Assembly (NCBI GenBank): GCA_963739335.1
Contig: CAVUAC010000086.1
Coordinates: 23,970 to 87,969, forward strand
DNA: 64,000 bases
Direction of reading: 5' to 3'
DNA from: UBA9647 sp963739335
Lineage (GTDB): Bacteria > Bacteroidota > Ignavibacteria > UBA10030
Positions 36,359-46,333 of the stretch are shown piece by piece; the stretch's first letter is position 1, and each line of letters opens with the position of its first letter. The translations under genes and the position numbers were made by a program. Under the pieces are notes generated by a model. The model made no database searches. It was not told the DNA's origin and was given only the letters and a program-made list of their open reading frames with translations.

Positions 36359-39300
36359 TTTGCTCTTGGTGTTGATGAAGGAACCATATTGAGCGGCATC
36401 GACAAGTCCAGGTTGGCATTACTGATTGGGCTCTGCTTGGAACTTGTGGCTCGGCGCACATTTTGACCAACGTATTGGGAAAGCTCCGACACTTGGATCA
36501 TGTGGTCATTGTTCAGATCTGCGGCACCTTTCAGTCCCTCAATCAGAAAATGGGTGAAAACTCCGTGGCCACCGCCCCACTTGGGATCCTCGTATGAAAA
36601 TTGGTCTATATCGCTTGCACTGAAAGTCCAGGTGCCCGGGCGCGCATTAGCAATTTCCTCTAGATATGCGTTAATCAGTTCTGGCGGTGCGAACGCACTT
36701 CTAGTGGTCTGGCTCACGCCCAAACCTCTGCTGTGACACGCATCTGCCCACACAAAGACATTTTTCGCCATGACATAATCTCTGAGAGAACTCTGAAAAT
36801 CTTCCATTTTCAGTGAAGTCGAGGCCATATTCTCGGGATCGGTATCATAGGTAAGAATGTACAAGATTTTCGGTCGATCCGGATCAGCGGCTCCATGACC
36901 GGCAAAAAATATGAAAACCTGATCCTCAGCGATCGTTTGTTTCAGGAAATCTGTTAGCGCTTGCCTGACCTTGGACGAAGTGGCATTCTCATTCAGGAGC
37001 AACTGGATGTTCGCTGGCTCCACCCCCATGCCCCCCTCCCTCATGGGCTTTCTCAAAATCTCATAAATACCTTCGGCATCTTTGTCTGCATACCTAAGTG
37101 ACGGGATTCTTTCGCTTTTGTACTTCGAAACACCCACAACAACCGCCCAGCGCTTGCCGCCGCTAAGGAGTTTGATATCGTCTGTGGGTTGTTGCACTAT
37201 TGCCACCGGATTGCGCGTTACCTTGATTGTGAGTCTGCTCTCGTTCCTGAACGGATCCATAGCACGCACCTCAATTTCATTCTCCCCTAAAACCAAAAGT
37301 GCATCGCCCGCAAACTCAATTCCGTTCTTTCCCTTGGCCAAGTGAGCCTCGAGGTTATTGACAAGGACGACTGCCACACCACTGGCGTCTCGAGCAGTTC
37401 CGCGGACTGTAATTGACGAACTTTCGGTAGTGAATTTTGCTTCAGTCGGAACGACCCTTAAACCGCGTGTCGCCGCATTGACAGGCTCCAGAATCTCGAT
37501 CTCCGGCGGAGTCACATCTTTTGCAATCACTTTCTCCTTGGCTGTAATGGTGATGAATTTCGGCTCAGCAGTTACACCGTTTGCATCGACCGTCTCAATA
37601 TTGAGCGTAAACGTTCGACTCCGCACCGCGCCGGATGCCTGGACAGGAATCTGAGCTGATGCGATCCCGTTTGAAGCTATATCTCCAACTTTCACTGTCG
37701 CCGGAAAGACTATTCCACTCACCTCCACGTCGGTTCTCACATTCAGAACAACATCTTTTGCAGGCATACCGCCGGAATTTGACACTGAGACTGCGACAGC
37801 ACCTGTTTCTCCGGCATCAAGAACCCCATTGCCCGACGGCTCTGTAAACTGAAGAGTTGAAGCCAACACTGCAGGCTTTATCACAGCACGGGTGGAGATT
37901 GAAACCGATTTCGGCTCAGCTTTGATTCCATTATCCGCATTCGCTTCGACAGTCATCGTGAACGATTGCGTTGCGACATAGTCAGAGGCTGATATGTCAA
38001 ACCGACCATTGCCCATACGACCAGGCTGAACATCGCCGATGGTCACGGATTTCGAGAACTCCACACCGACGGCCGGTGCCGCAGAACTTAGCTTGGCGAC
38101 GACGTTCTTCGCGGTCGTGCCTCCAGAATTGGTCACAGTGATCTTTATCTCACCCTTTTCACCCGCATCGAGGATCTTGTTCCCCGACGGTTCTGTGAAC
38201 TCGACAGTCCCAGCAAGCATCGCTGGCTTCGCCGCAGCACGCGTAGCGAGGGACACAGGCTGCGGTTCGGCCCTAATGCCATTTTCTGCTGTTACCTCAA
38301 TCGACATATCAAACGTTTGGCTTGACACCTTTGCCGCTGCAGAGATATCGAATTGCACGCTTGCAGATCGACCCGGCGCGATATCACCAACGCTGATAGT
38401 TTTTGGAAACTCGAGTCCCGCGGTCGATGCCCTAGAACCCAACTTGGCGACGACGTTTTTTGCGACTGTCCCGCCAACGTTTGACACGGCAACCTTGACC
38501 GCTCCTTTCTCACCAGCATCGAGAATTTTGTTGCCTGACGGTTCCGTGAACTCCACCGTTGCGGTGAGAGCTACTGGCCTTGCCGCAGCAACAGTAGTCA
38601 AAATAAGCGACTTCGCCTCAGCCGTGATCCCATTATCGCCGCTGACCTCCACAGTCAGCTTCAAAGACTGCGTTTGGACGTCCTGGAGCGCAAAGACTTC
38701 AAACTTCCCTTCAGCAGATGTCTTTGGCGCAATATTCCCAATCGTGATCTTGTCTTGAACCCTGAGCCCAACTGCCGCAGTTGCACCGGACAATTTCGCC
38801 ACGACGTTTTTCGCGACTGTCTCACCATTGTTGGAAATCGTAACCTTGATTGTGCCTTTCTCACCAGCGTCGAGGATCTTGTTCCCCGACGGTTCTGTGA
38901 ACTCGACAGTCCCAGCAAGCATCGCCGGCTTCGCTGCAGCTCGCGTCGCAAGAGTCAGCGATTTTGTTTCTGCCTTGATGCCATCATCCGCCATAAGGTC
39001 CACTGCAAGCTTTACCGACTGAGTCTGCACATCCTGCAGCGCAAAGATCTCGACTTTTCCAATGGCTGTGTCATTTGGCGCAATCTCAGCGATCGTGACG
39101 CTATCCTGGAGTTGGAGTCCGGCGATTCGAACCGAGGAAGTAACCTTAGCGACAACGTTTTTCGCAGCCGTCCCCCCCGAATTGGTCACCGAAATCTTGA
39201 TTGTCCCCTTCTCTCCAGCATCCAGGACACCGTTGCCTGAAGGTTCGATGAGCTGAACCGTTCCCGACAATACTGCTGGTCGGGCAAGAGGCGGTATGAA

Positions 39301-39387
39301 GAATGATTTGCTTCGCTCTTTCACCTGACTACCAGACACCTGGGCAAACAGGATTAGGAGGGCCGAAACCATCATCATCTTTTTCAT
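36355..39387 (-). CDS. Exported caspase-like (peptidase C14) protein with five NEW3/CARDB-type repeats
   Basis: 1010 residues. Signal peptide MKKMMMVSALLILFAQ. Five roughly 120-residue beta-sandwich repeats (about 35-630) each begin with E-P-S-G-N-x-x-L-D-A-G-E-x-G and contain N-S/N-G-G-x-x-A-K-N/D-V-V. The repeats are also strongly alike at DNA level. An Ig-like module (about 640-735) follows. The C-terminal caspase domain (about 755-1000) has the dyad H831 (FFAGHGAAD) and C884 (WADACHSR). Clan CD proteases like this cut after acidic or basic residues; the target is unknown. The start is supported by GAGGA before ATG 39387. It is translationally coupled to the truncated DUF4384-like gene. 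Confidence 0.88.
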   Translation of the reverse strand: MKKMMMVSALLILFAQVSGSQVKERSKSFFIPPLARPAVLSGTVQLIEPSGNGVLDAGEKGTIKISVTNSGGTAAKNVVAKVTSSVRIAGLQLQDSVTIAEIAPNDTAIGKVEIFALQDVQTQSVKLAVDLMADDGIKAETKSLTLATRAAAKPAMLAGTVEFTEPSGNKILDAGEKGTIKVTISNNGETVAKNVVAKLSGATAAVGLRVQDKITIGNIAPKTSAEGKFEVFALQDVQTQSLKLTVEVSGDNGITAEAKSLILTTVAAARPVALTATVEFTEPSGNKILDAGEKGAVKVAVSNVGGTVAKNVVAKLGSRASTAGLEFPKTISVGDIAPGRSASVQFDISAAAKVSSQTFDMSIEVTAENGIRAEPQPVSLATRAAAKPAMLAGTVEFTEPSGNKILDAGEKGEIKITVTNSGGTTAKNVVAKLSSAAPAVGVEFSKSVTIGDVQPGRMGNGRFDISASDYVATQSFTMTVEANADNGIKAEPKSVSISTRAVIKPAVLASTLQFTEPSGNGVLDAGETGAVAVSVSNSGGMPAKDVVLNVRTDVEVSGIVFPATVKVGDIASNGIASAQIPVQASGAVRSRTFTLNIETVDANGVTAEPKFITITAKEKVIAKDVTPPEIEILEPVNAATRGLRVVPTEAKFTTESSSITVRGTARDASGVAVVLVNNLEAHLAKGKNGIEFAGDALLVLGENEIEVRAMDPFRNESRLTIKVTRNPVAIVQQPTDDIKLLSGGKRWAVVVGVSKYKSERIPSLRYADKDAEGIYEILRKPMREGGMGVEPANIQLLLNENATSSKVRQALTDFLKQTIAEDQVFIFFAGHGAADPDRPKILYILTYDTDPENMASTSLKMEDFQSSLRDYVMAKNVFVWADACHSRGLGVSQTTRSAFAPPELINAYLEEIANARPGTWTFSASDIDQFSYEDPKWGGGHGVFTHFLIEGLKGAADLNNDHMIQVSELSQYVGQNVRRATSSKQSPISNANLDLSMPLNMVPSSTPRAK

Positions 39388-39487
39388 GGGTCATCCTCGC
39401 CTTGTCATTCCTAGAGCCATATGGACATTCTCTTACGCCAGGGCACGATTCGTGAAGAACCCTGATATGATTCCGCTGATCCTCGCA

Positions 39488-40033
39488 TTACTGTGAAGGA
39501 CGGGAAGGTGGAACAGGCAACGCTGTCGGAGTCGACGCTGCCGTGGTTCCTCCTTGCTTCCCCCCAACGAGGATTGCCACACCGCCTCCGACTACAGCGA
39601 GTGCACCAATCCCAAGATAGTACAGAAGATTGCTGCCGCTCACCTTTGTAACCATGATTTCCAAATAGAATCCCTCTCCGCCAACACCCGTCGGGCAGTC
39701 TTTGAGATAGTCCCATCGCACCTGCCGGGCATTTCCGGCGAACTTGCCTTCTCCGATATCACCAGAGGCTGAGCGCACCGGTATTCGGAACGTTGGGCTC
39801 CCTTCTCTCAACAGCACGAAGCTCACCTCGTACGAATCTGCCGTCGGCGCGATGAGCTCATACACGATGATCATGTGATCAGGCTTCACTTCCACCGTCT
39901 TGAAGGAAGCCTTGAACACTTCCTGCGGCGTCGCTGCGGCGAATGCAGGTGCATCGACGCACCATAGAAACAATGGAATGATGAGTCCTGCTACGATCCG
40001 GTGCTGATATCGAACTACGAGAGAAATGCGCAT
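39488..40033 (-). CDS. Small exported Ig-like protein with C-terminal membrane anchor
   Basis: 181 residues from ATG 40033. A signal peptide (L-I-I-P-L-F-L-W-C-V-D-A-P-A-F-A-A-A) leads to a domain of beta strands (V-Y-E-L-I-A...Y-E-V-S-F-V-L-L-R...G-D-I-G-E-G...V-R-W-D-Y-L-K-D) of a type seen beside caspase or SUMF1 proteins in Bacteroidota. A hydrophobic segment (L-L-Y-Y-L-G-I-G-A-L-A-V-V-G-G-G-V-A-I-L-V) and a Ser/Pro tail end the protein. It lies between the giant T9SS gene and the caspase gene on the same strand. It would sit in the inner membrane with the Ig-like domain in the periplasm, or the reverse. Confidence 0.7.
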   Translation of the reverse strand: MRISLVVRYQHRIVAGLIIPLFLWCVDAPAFAAATPQEVFKASFKTVEVKPDHMIIVYELIAPTADSYEVSFVLLREGSPTFRIPVRSASGDIGEGKFAGNARQVRWDYLKDCPTGVGGEGFYLEIMVTKVSGSNLLYYLGIGALAVVGGGVAILVGGKQGGTTAASTPTALPVPPSRPSQ

Positions 40034-40043
40034 GGCTTTACAC

Positions 40044-42308
40044 CTATTTGAGGATTGTGAGTTTCCGTGTTTGGACCGGCTCCCCCTGCGACACAAGTCG
40101 ATAGAAATACACCCCGCTGGCAACACCGCCTCCCCTGTCATCACACCCATCCCAGACAACCGAATACGTGCCGGGCTTGCACCAACCGTCTAACAATGTT
40201 CTGACCGTTTGACCCAGGAGCGATATTACCTCTAGTCGGACACGCCGCTCGCCTGGTATTCTCACCATGATGGTTGTCGACGAATTGAATGGATTGGGGT
40301 AGTTCTGGAGCAGCTCATACTCTGCCGGGACAAAAGTTGCCAATTCCCCATCTAAGAATTGTTTTCTGCCAACGATGAGCTTGAACCGTGTGCGCTCATC
40401 TGTCGCCCGAAAAGAATAGACGGGGCAAGACCTGAGATCAACCGGTGAAGTATTGGACAGGTTCACCAGCTTGATGTCGAACTCCGGCGGAACACACTCG
40501 AGGCCGGAGAAACGAATTGAACCCACTGACCTACGCGGGTTTCGCACTGTGAAATTCCATACCTGGCCATCATCCATCGACGGGCGAAAATCGCTGCTGA
40601 ACAAACTGTACGTTGTGTCCCATTCCGGCCGTTCGAAGTACAGAAATCCCTGATCCATAAACAAGGGGGGCTTATGCCCTTCGAGATCATCAATCCCTTC
40701 CTTCGCAGAAGGGGCAATGCCAACATAGTTCTCGGAATCTTCGTTTATGTCCGACGAAAACTTCAATTGGACCTTCCAGGCAACAGGCGGAGCCGGATTG
40801 ACAACCTCGACTTTCCCCCCAAATGGGTATGGGATTTTGAGAGCGGAAAGATTGTTGGTGTTGAAGAAGTAATAGCCTGAGTAAGGGGCCAGTGTTGCGC
40901 TCTCAGAATACGATCCATCGTATTGCTGAATCCGCGTCGCCGCTGTCGGCGTGATCCCGTTCGCAGCGAGAACCGATGACCAACTCATGCCGGTGAGGAA
41001 GGGATTCCCGATGATGTTCCACCCCGAGTAAAGAGGGATGGAGTATGTTGCATCTGAACTCAGCGACACTGCTGTCACCGACTTCGAAAGAGAGTACGTT
41101 CCCTTGGCGATGAGCCAGTAGCCCTCTCCAACGGCCAATGTTGATCCAGCAGAAAACTCAACCAGAAAGTCTGAGGCATTCCCGTTGTCTCTGTAGACAC
41201 GCCAGTCATACGGCGAGGATCCCGAAATCATTTGTCCCAACGTGGTTGTACCGACATTCCCCGGATAGCTCACCAACCTATACGATGTCGACGACGTTGG
41301 TTGGGCTGGGAAGGAAAAGGATGTCGAGAGTTGCACTGTCGAAGGCAAGGTCCCGGAGACGATAGTAAAGATCCCACTCTCTCCAAAGACTGCAGGAGCC
41401 GACGTCGCACTGATACGAAGCTTACAGTTTGCCGATGCTGCGGTCGATGAAGGCACTGTCACGGTTGCAGAACCCGAATTCGGGAAATCGCCAAGGGAAG
41501 TATAGGACCCGCCGCCATTTGTCGACAGTCCTATTGTCACATTCCCCGTGAGGTTAGCGCTACTCCACCTGACGGGGTAACTGAATCCCGCTGCCCAGGT
41601 GGTCAGCGTCGAGGTCACTGAGATGGACGCAAGCGCAGAGGTCGTGAATGATTGATCGCCACCGCGTGTTGTACCAATGGAGTTTGTTGCCACAACTCGA
41701 TAGTGGTATGTCGTGCTCGGCGACAAACCAGACACATTCGCGCTAAGGTTTACAGCGGCTGTCCCAGTGATCGGACTTCCGGCTGCAGTTACCTGGCTGC
41801 CGTAGCTTGTTGTCATCCCATACTCGAAGCTAACCGCTGTGCTCAATCCTTTCGGATCGACTGCGGCATTCAGCGTGGCAGATGCCGATCCGACAGCGGT
41901 TGCGGTGTTTGTCGTAACAGCAGGAGGTGCTGTGGAAATTGTGGTGAAACTCCAGCTGGCCGACCATCCACTTGACCCGCTCGCATTCGTTGCATTCACC
42001 CGCCAGTAGTAGAGTGTATTGTTGGCAAGGCCACTCAGGGAATATGACGTGCCTGCGAAACCACCCGCATCCAGAATGAGCGGTGAGAAGCTGGAATTGG
42101 TTGACACCTGTAGTCGATACGAACTGGCTCCACTTACACCATTCCATGTCAGTGTCGGATTCAATGGAGTTCCCGAGGTACCGCTCGCCGGCGATGACAA
42201 TGTTGGAGCGTTAGGGGGATTACCACCCGAGACAATTGTGTTGCGGAGAATAGAGATTGTGCTATCATTATAATTGGCAACAACGATATCTGGTCTACCG
42301 TCACCATC
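40044..42308 (-). CDS. C-terminal part of the giant T9SS protein (after the frameshift)
   Basis: Continues the upstream open frame after a +1 shift near 42309. Order: end of the last FG-GAP repeat (L-D-G-D-G-R-P-D-I-V-V-A-N), a fibronectin III domain, a second Ig/FnIII-like domain (T-N-T-A-T-A-V-G-S-A-S-A-T-L), a Ser/Thr-rich sandwich (A-G-F-S-Y-P-V-R-W-S-S-A-N-L-T-G), a domain with W-N-I-I-G-N-P-F and the terminal T9SS type A sorting domain (LLQNYPNPFNSST...V-A-S-G-V-Y-F-Y-R-L...K-L-T-I-L-K). The sorting tail shows that the product leaves the cell through the outer membrane. It ends 11 bases before the next gene start. Confidence 0.85.
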   Translation of the reverse strand, partial: DGDGRPDIVVANYNDSTISILRNTIVSGGNPPNAPTLSSPASGTSGTPLNPTLTWNGVSGASSYRLQVSTNSSFSPLILDAGGFAGTSYSLSGLANNTLYYWRVNATNASGSSGWSASWSFTTISTAPPAVTTNTATAVGSASATLNAAVDPKGLSTAVSFEYGMTTSYGSQVTAAGSPITGTAAVNLSANVSGLSPSTTYHYRVVATNSIGTTRGGDQSFTTSALASISVTSTLTTWAAGFSYPVRWSSANLTGNVTIGLSTNGGGSYTSLGDFPNSGSATVTVPSSTAASANCKLRISATSAPAVFGESGIFTIVSGTLPSTVQLSTSFSFPAQPTSSTSYRLVSYPGNVGTTTLGQMISGSSPYDWRVYRDNGNASDFLVEFSAGSTLAVGEGYWLIAKGTYSLSKSVTAVSLSSDATYSIPLYSGWNIIGNPFLTGMSWSSVLAANGITPTAATRIQQYDGSYSESATLAPYSGYYFFNTNNLSALKIPYPFGGKVEVVNPAPPVAWKVQLKFSSDINEDSENYVGIAPSAKEGIDDLEGHKPPLFMDQGFLYFERPEWDTTYSLFSSDFRPSMDDGQVWNFTVRNPRRSVGSIRFSGLECVPPEFDIKLVNLSNTSPVDLRSCPVYSFRATDERTRFKLIVGRKQFLDGELATFVPAEYELLQNYPNPFNSSTTIMVRIPGERRVRLEVISLLGQTVRTLLDGWCKPGTYSVVWDGCDDRGGGVASGVYFYRLVSQGEPVQTRKLTILK

Positions 42309-45300
42309 GAGTATCTCCGGCCCCTACACCCCATGGCATGTTTCCTGTGGCAAAATCTACACTTGCCGCAAAAGACCCGGTAGTGATATTGCCGATTGTG
42401 CTCGTGTTCCGAAAAACCGAGACTGTATTACTAGGACCGTTGGTAACTACTAAGTCTGGTTTACCATCTCCATCGATGTCCGATATTGCCATGTACCTCT
42501 GACTATTTCCCGCCGCAAATTCTACTTTCGGGGCAAATGATCCGGCGTTTATGCTTCCACTCGTGCTTACGTTACGTAAAACCGACACTGTGTTACTATT
42601 CATGTTATTGGTTACCAAGTCTGGCTTACCATCTCCATCAATATCAACGATTGCCATCGATCTCGGACCTGATCCTGTGGCAAAAGTTACGGGGGGAGCC
42701 AACGAGCCGGAGGTGATTGTACCGCTCGAGCTAATGTTTCGAAGAACAGAAATCGTGCTATCATTAAGATTTGCCACTGCCACATCTGGTTTCCCGTCAC
42801 CGTCGATGTCTGCAACTGCTACTCCAAGCGGATGGTTTCCTGCAGCAAAATCTACTTTAGGAGCAAACGAGCCAGAGGTGATTGTACCGCTCAAGCTTAT
42901 GTTTCGAAGAACAGAAACCGTAGTAGTATCACCATTACTGACAACCAAATCTGGTCTTCCATCACCATCTATGTCAGCGACCGCAATGAGAAGTGGTCCT
43001 CTTCCTGTAGCGAAATCAACTCTTGGGGCGAATGACGCTGTTGTGATGCTACCACTCGTGCTCGTATTACGAAACACAGACACTGTGGCGTCAACTTTAT
43101 TGACAACTATCAAATCAAGTTTCCCATCACCATCAATATCAGCATACGCCAGTCCGAGCGGACTGGCCCCTGAAGGCAAATCTACTTTGGGGGCAAATGA
43201 AGTGGCTGTGATTCCACCGCTCGTGCTTATATTACGAAGTACGGAAACTTTGAAGTCCCCGATGATGGAACCCGCGATATCTGGTCTACCGTCACCATCG
43301 ATATCTACAATTGTCATTTGATGAGCGATGCTTTGGAGAGACAAATTGACTCTTTGAGCGAATGAGGTTGTATCAATTACATGATTGCTTTGAAAAGTGA
43401 CACCGAACGGCTTTGCTGAATACGCAGTCAATCCTGTCGTAATATCCGTTACCGAAATTGGAGAATACGTTGCACCCGACGGAACTGTCACCGTCAGGGA
43501 CGTGGGTGAAGCGGCAACGATGCCCGCCTTCACCGCACCAAAATAAACAACACTGTTGGAGGCAGTTGCGTTGAAGTTTGTGCCTGTGATGGTGACTGTA
43601 GTGCCCACGGGACCAGACGTCGGACTAAAGGATGTGATGGTGGATGTACCTGCCTGTATGCCAAGAAACTTCCATCGAGTATCACCAATTATTTTACCAT
43701 CGCCCCCGGCAGCCATAAGACTTACGCTTGCAGAGTACGAACAATTCAAAGAATCCGTAAGCCAGTTGACATTCTTCCGGTCAAAATCATACGGGTCTGC
43801 ATATGGATGAGTGTTAATATCTCCAAACACCCACGCAGCCGGAGTGTTCTTAGTCTTGTTGCCGCCATTAGGTGCACGGTACCAGCGCATGAGTTTGGTC
43901 ATAAGAGCCGGTACTTTGCTTGCAAGAATGTTCGCTCTTCTGAATGCATTGACCGAATCTGCGCCCAGACGGCTGTTGATATGCCACGTCAACGGCGATC
44001 CTACCCCAGCAACACCTGCCGAGGCAAACTGATTGTAGAATGCCTGTCCGGAATCTGAGACAGCGTAGTAGTTGTTTGAGACGGTCCATTGCGTGGTGCT
44101 GTTTGGAACGGAAGAAATCCATGTCATCCGATAATTACCGGAGGCATCCTTTTCGCCGCTGGGTACAAACTCAACCTGACGCGTCGCGTCCACATCATTT
44201 CCTAATGCGAACGGATCGAGGAACAAATTGTTTGTAATGATGGCATTCGCACCCAGAGAACCTAGTGAAAGCAATCCATGGTACGACATACCATTGACGA
44301 GCGTATTGTGGTCGAATTTGAAGTACCCAATAATTCCTGTAGCGGCTCCCGTCGGCCCGGAAGAGTAATCAAGATGCCTGACAATGCGATCATGCCAATT
44401 GATGAATGTGCAGTTTTGCAGAATGAGTGTATCTATTGCCTGCTCTCGTAAATCAATCGCTCTCCCTGCACCGAGGTTCGATTCGCCAAGATACCCCATA
44501 TTGGCAAAGATCGTACTGGTAACTTTGATAGCCGAGGCGGCGCCCGCCGTACGTATATGATTGCCACTGGTGTTCGAGAGAATACAGCTATCAATGGTGA
44601 TCTTCCAGCCCGATGTTGTTGCAGGAATTAGTAACAAAGCTCCTTGGAGACTTCTCAGATTTGTATCAGCAGGTTCATAGTATCCCGACAATGTGAGATT
44701 TCTTAATTCAACATCACCCAGAGCGGTAATAAACTCAGCGGGAAGCACTCCAGTCGCTGCATTGGGATAAAGGAAGATGACCGGTTTTTGTGATGCGGTG
44801 CTATCGTTTGCGCGGATACGGAGTGTCCAGAGATAATTCTGCATCACACTGTTTGCCCGGTAGACGCCTCCACGCTGCAACATATAGACACGGTTGGTCA
44901 GTTTTCCATTCGCAACGGTATCTGCAGCGATCTGCTCGTTTAAGTATTGTCCGGATACAGCGAATGGGGCGAGACGAAGGATGCTTTCCCCCGTAGCTAC
45001 TGTCGTAAAACTCCATGCGGTCGACCATCCACTTGTCCCATTCGCGTTCGTTGCATTCACACGCCAGTAGTAGAGCGTATTATTGACAAGGCCACTCATG
45101 GAATATGATGTGCTCGCCAAACCACCTGCATCTACAATGAGCGCCGAGAAGCTGGAATTGGTTGACACTTGTAGTTGATACGAAGTGGCTCCGCTTACAC
45201 CATTCCATGTCAGAGTCGGATTCAATGGGTTTCCCGAGCTACCGTTTGCTGGCGATGACAACGTCGGCGCGTTTGGAGGATTGGAAATCGAGGACTTGAC

Positions 45301-46308
45301 AAACATCTGAACGCATGGAACGGCGCCATTAAATTGGGCCACATATATTGTGTCACCGGTCGGCGAGAAGGCGATGCCACGAGGACGCGGATCAGAATCA
45401 ACCGGCCCGTTCCACTTGATGCTGTCAGTATATTTCCTCGTGCTGACGTTATAGCCGTACCATGCATAGGCCCACTTGCCACCGGTTGGCATGCCTGATA
45501 GGACGTTGCCTGAACTCGCCCAGAGGTCTCCGGTCTTTGGGTGCCACGCGACTGATTCCACGACGAGTTCGCTCATAACAGAATCCTTCAGGACGTATGG
45601 TCCGAGGGAGCCGTTGTTGCTGTGATACACATAGTTCTTTCCTGTCCCTGCAGTGATTTGCGCGGCGTACACATCGTTTCCGTCAGGTGAGACTGCGAGG
45701 CAGCGCATAAAACCTATGGTTGTGTTCGTGACGGTGCCCTCAAAATGGAAATCGGAGGACAGGATAGTAATGGGGGCTGGCGAAATGACCGGGGCAACGA
45801 AGACTTCTCCGAACTTATCGACTGCGGGAGTTGCCAATGAAGTGGCGTAACCTGGAATGGGGTTCTGGATTCTCTGGATTCCCTTTCCAGTCTTGTAGTC
45901 AATCTTCCAGAGTCTGCTGCTCGGTTTCACCGAAAGGATGTTCCCGGTTGACGGATCGACAGTAAGGCCATAGCCGGTGCCATTCAGTGTGTCTGTCACG
46001 GTGGCTCCAGTTTCGGTCTTTCCTGTGAGGATTCTAATAGGCGAGAAGGAAGCCTGAGTGCCGTTCGGATTGAAGACATAAATTGATCCGGTATAGACCC
46101 CGGGGGCCAAACTGTCAACGGTTCCGCTGAACGTCTGTATCCAGATCTTGCCGCTTGGGTCAACCGCAATTCCATTGTTTACCGCCGTCAACCAGCTCGT
46201 TTTCAGGAAGTTTGAATCGGGGAACACTTTCACAAACTTGTACTGTGCGTCCGCGCCGAAAGCGACAACCAGGAGCAGGATAGACAAGAGAAGGAACTTT
46301 TTCTTCAT
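42301..46308 (-). CDS. Giant multidomain T9SS secreted protein, N-terminal part
   Basis: About 1335 residues from ATG 46308 (GGGAG upstream), with signal peptide K-K-K-F-L-L-L-S-I-L-L-L-V. Order: a beta-propeller-like region (to about 340), a fibronectin III domain, a parallel-beta-helix-like region (about 450-860; N-L-T-L-S-G, S-C-I-L-S-N, N-C-T-F-I-N), an IPT/TIG domain (S-G-P-V-G-T-T-V-T-I-T-G-T-N-F), and about seven FG-GAP/VCBS repeats (D-I-D-G-D-G-K/R-P-D) that bind calcium in integrin-like folds. The frame then stops at 42301; one extra base near 42309 (GATACTCGAT for GATATCGAT) explains it, and the last repeat resumes in the other frame. With the C-terminal part the protein is about 2,080 residues. 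An adhesin or polysaccharide-binding role is likely. Confidence 0.87.
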   Translation of the reverse strand: MKKKFLLLSILLLVVAFGADAQYKFVKVFPDSNFLKTSWLTAVNNGIAVDPSGKIWIQTFSGTVDSLAPGVYTGSIYVFNPNGTQASFSPIRILTGKTETGATVTDTLNGTGYGLTVDPSTGNILSVKPSSRLWKIDYKTGKGIQRIQNPIPGYATSLATPAVDKFGEVFVAPVISPAPITILSSDFHFEGTVTNTTIGFMRCLAVSPDGNDVYAAQITAGTGKNYVYHSNNGSLGPYVLKDSVMSELVVESVAWHPKTGDLWASSGNVLSGMPTGGKWAYAWYGYNVSTRKYTDSIKWNGPVDSDPRPRGIAFSPTGDTIYVAQFNGAVPCVQMFVKSSISNPPNAPTLSSPANGSSGNPLNPTLTWNGVSGATSYQLQVSTNSSFSALIVDAGGLASTSYSMSGLVNNTLYYWRVNATNANGTSGWSTAWSFTTVATGESILRLAPFAVSGQYLNEQIAADTVANGKLTNRVYMLQRGGVYRANSVMQNYLWTLRIRANDSTASQKPVIFLYPNAATGVLPAEFITALGDVELRNLTLSGYYEPADTNLRSLQGALLLIPATTSGWKITIDSCILSNTSGNHIRTAGAASAIKVTSTIFANMGYLGESNLGAGRAIDLREQAIDTLILQNCTFINWHDRIVRHLDYSSGPTGAATGIIGYFKFDHNTLVNGMSYHGLLSLGSLGANAIITNNLFLDPFALGNDVDATRQVEFVPSGEKDASGNYRMTWISSVPNSTTQWTVSNNYYAVSDSGQAFYNQFASAGVAGVGSPLTWHINSRLGADSVNAFRRANILASKVPALMTKLMRWYRAPNGGNKTKNTPAAWVFGDINTHPYADPYDFDRKNVNWLTDSLNCSYSASVSLMAAGGDGKIIGDTRWKFLGIQAGTSTITSFSPTSGPVGTTVTITGTNFNATASNSVVYFGAVKAGIVAASPTSLTVTVPSGATYSPISVTDITTGLTAYSAKPFGVTFQSNHVIDTTSFAQRVNLSLQSIAHQMTIVDIDGDGRPDIAGSIIGDFKVSVLRNISTSGGITATSFAPKVDLPSGASPLGLAYADIDGDGKLDLIVVNKVDATVSVFRNTSTSGSITTASFAPRVDFATGRGPLLIAVADIDGDGRPDLVVSNGDTTTVSVLRNISLSGTITSGSFAPKVDFAAGNHPLGVAVADIDGDGKPDVAVANLNDSTISVLRNISSSGTITSGSLAPPVTFATGSGPRSMAIVDIDGDGKPDLVTNNMNSNTVSVLRNVSTSGSINAGSFAPKVEFAAGNSQRYMAISDIDGDGKPDLVVTNGPSNTVSVFRNTSTIGNITTGSFAASVDFATGNMPWGVGAGDTRW

Positions 46309-46333
46309 TGCTAAGTCTCCCTGCATTGCGTTG

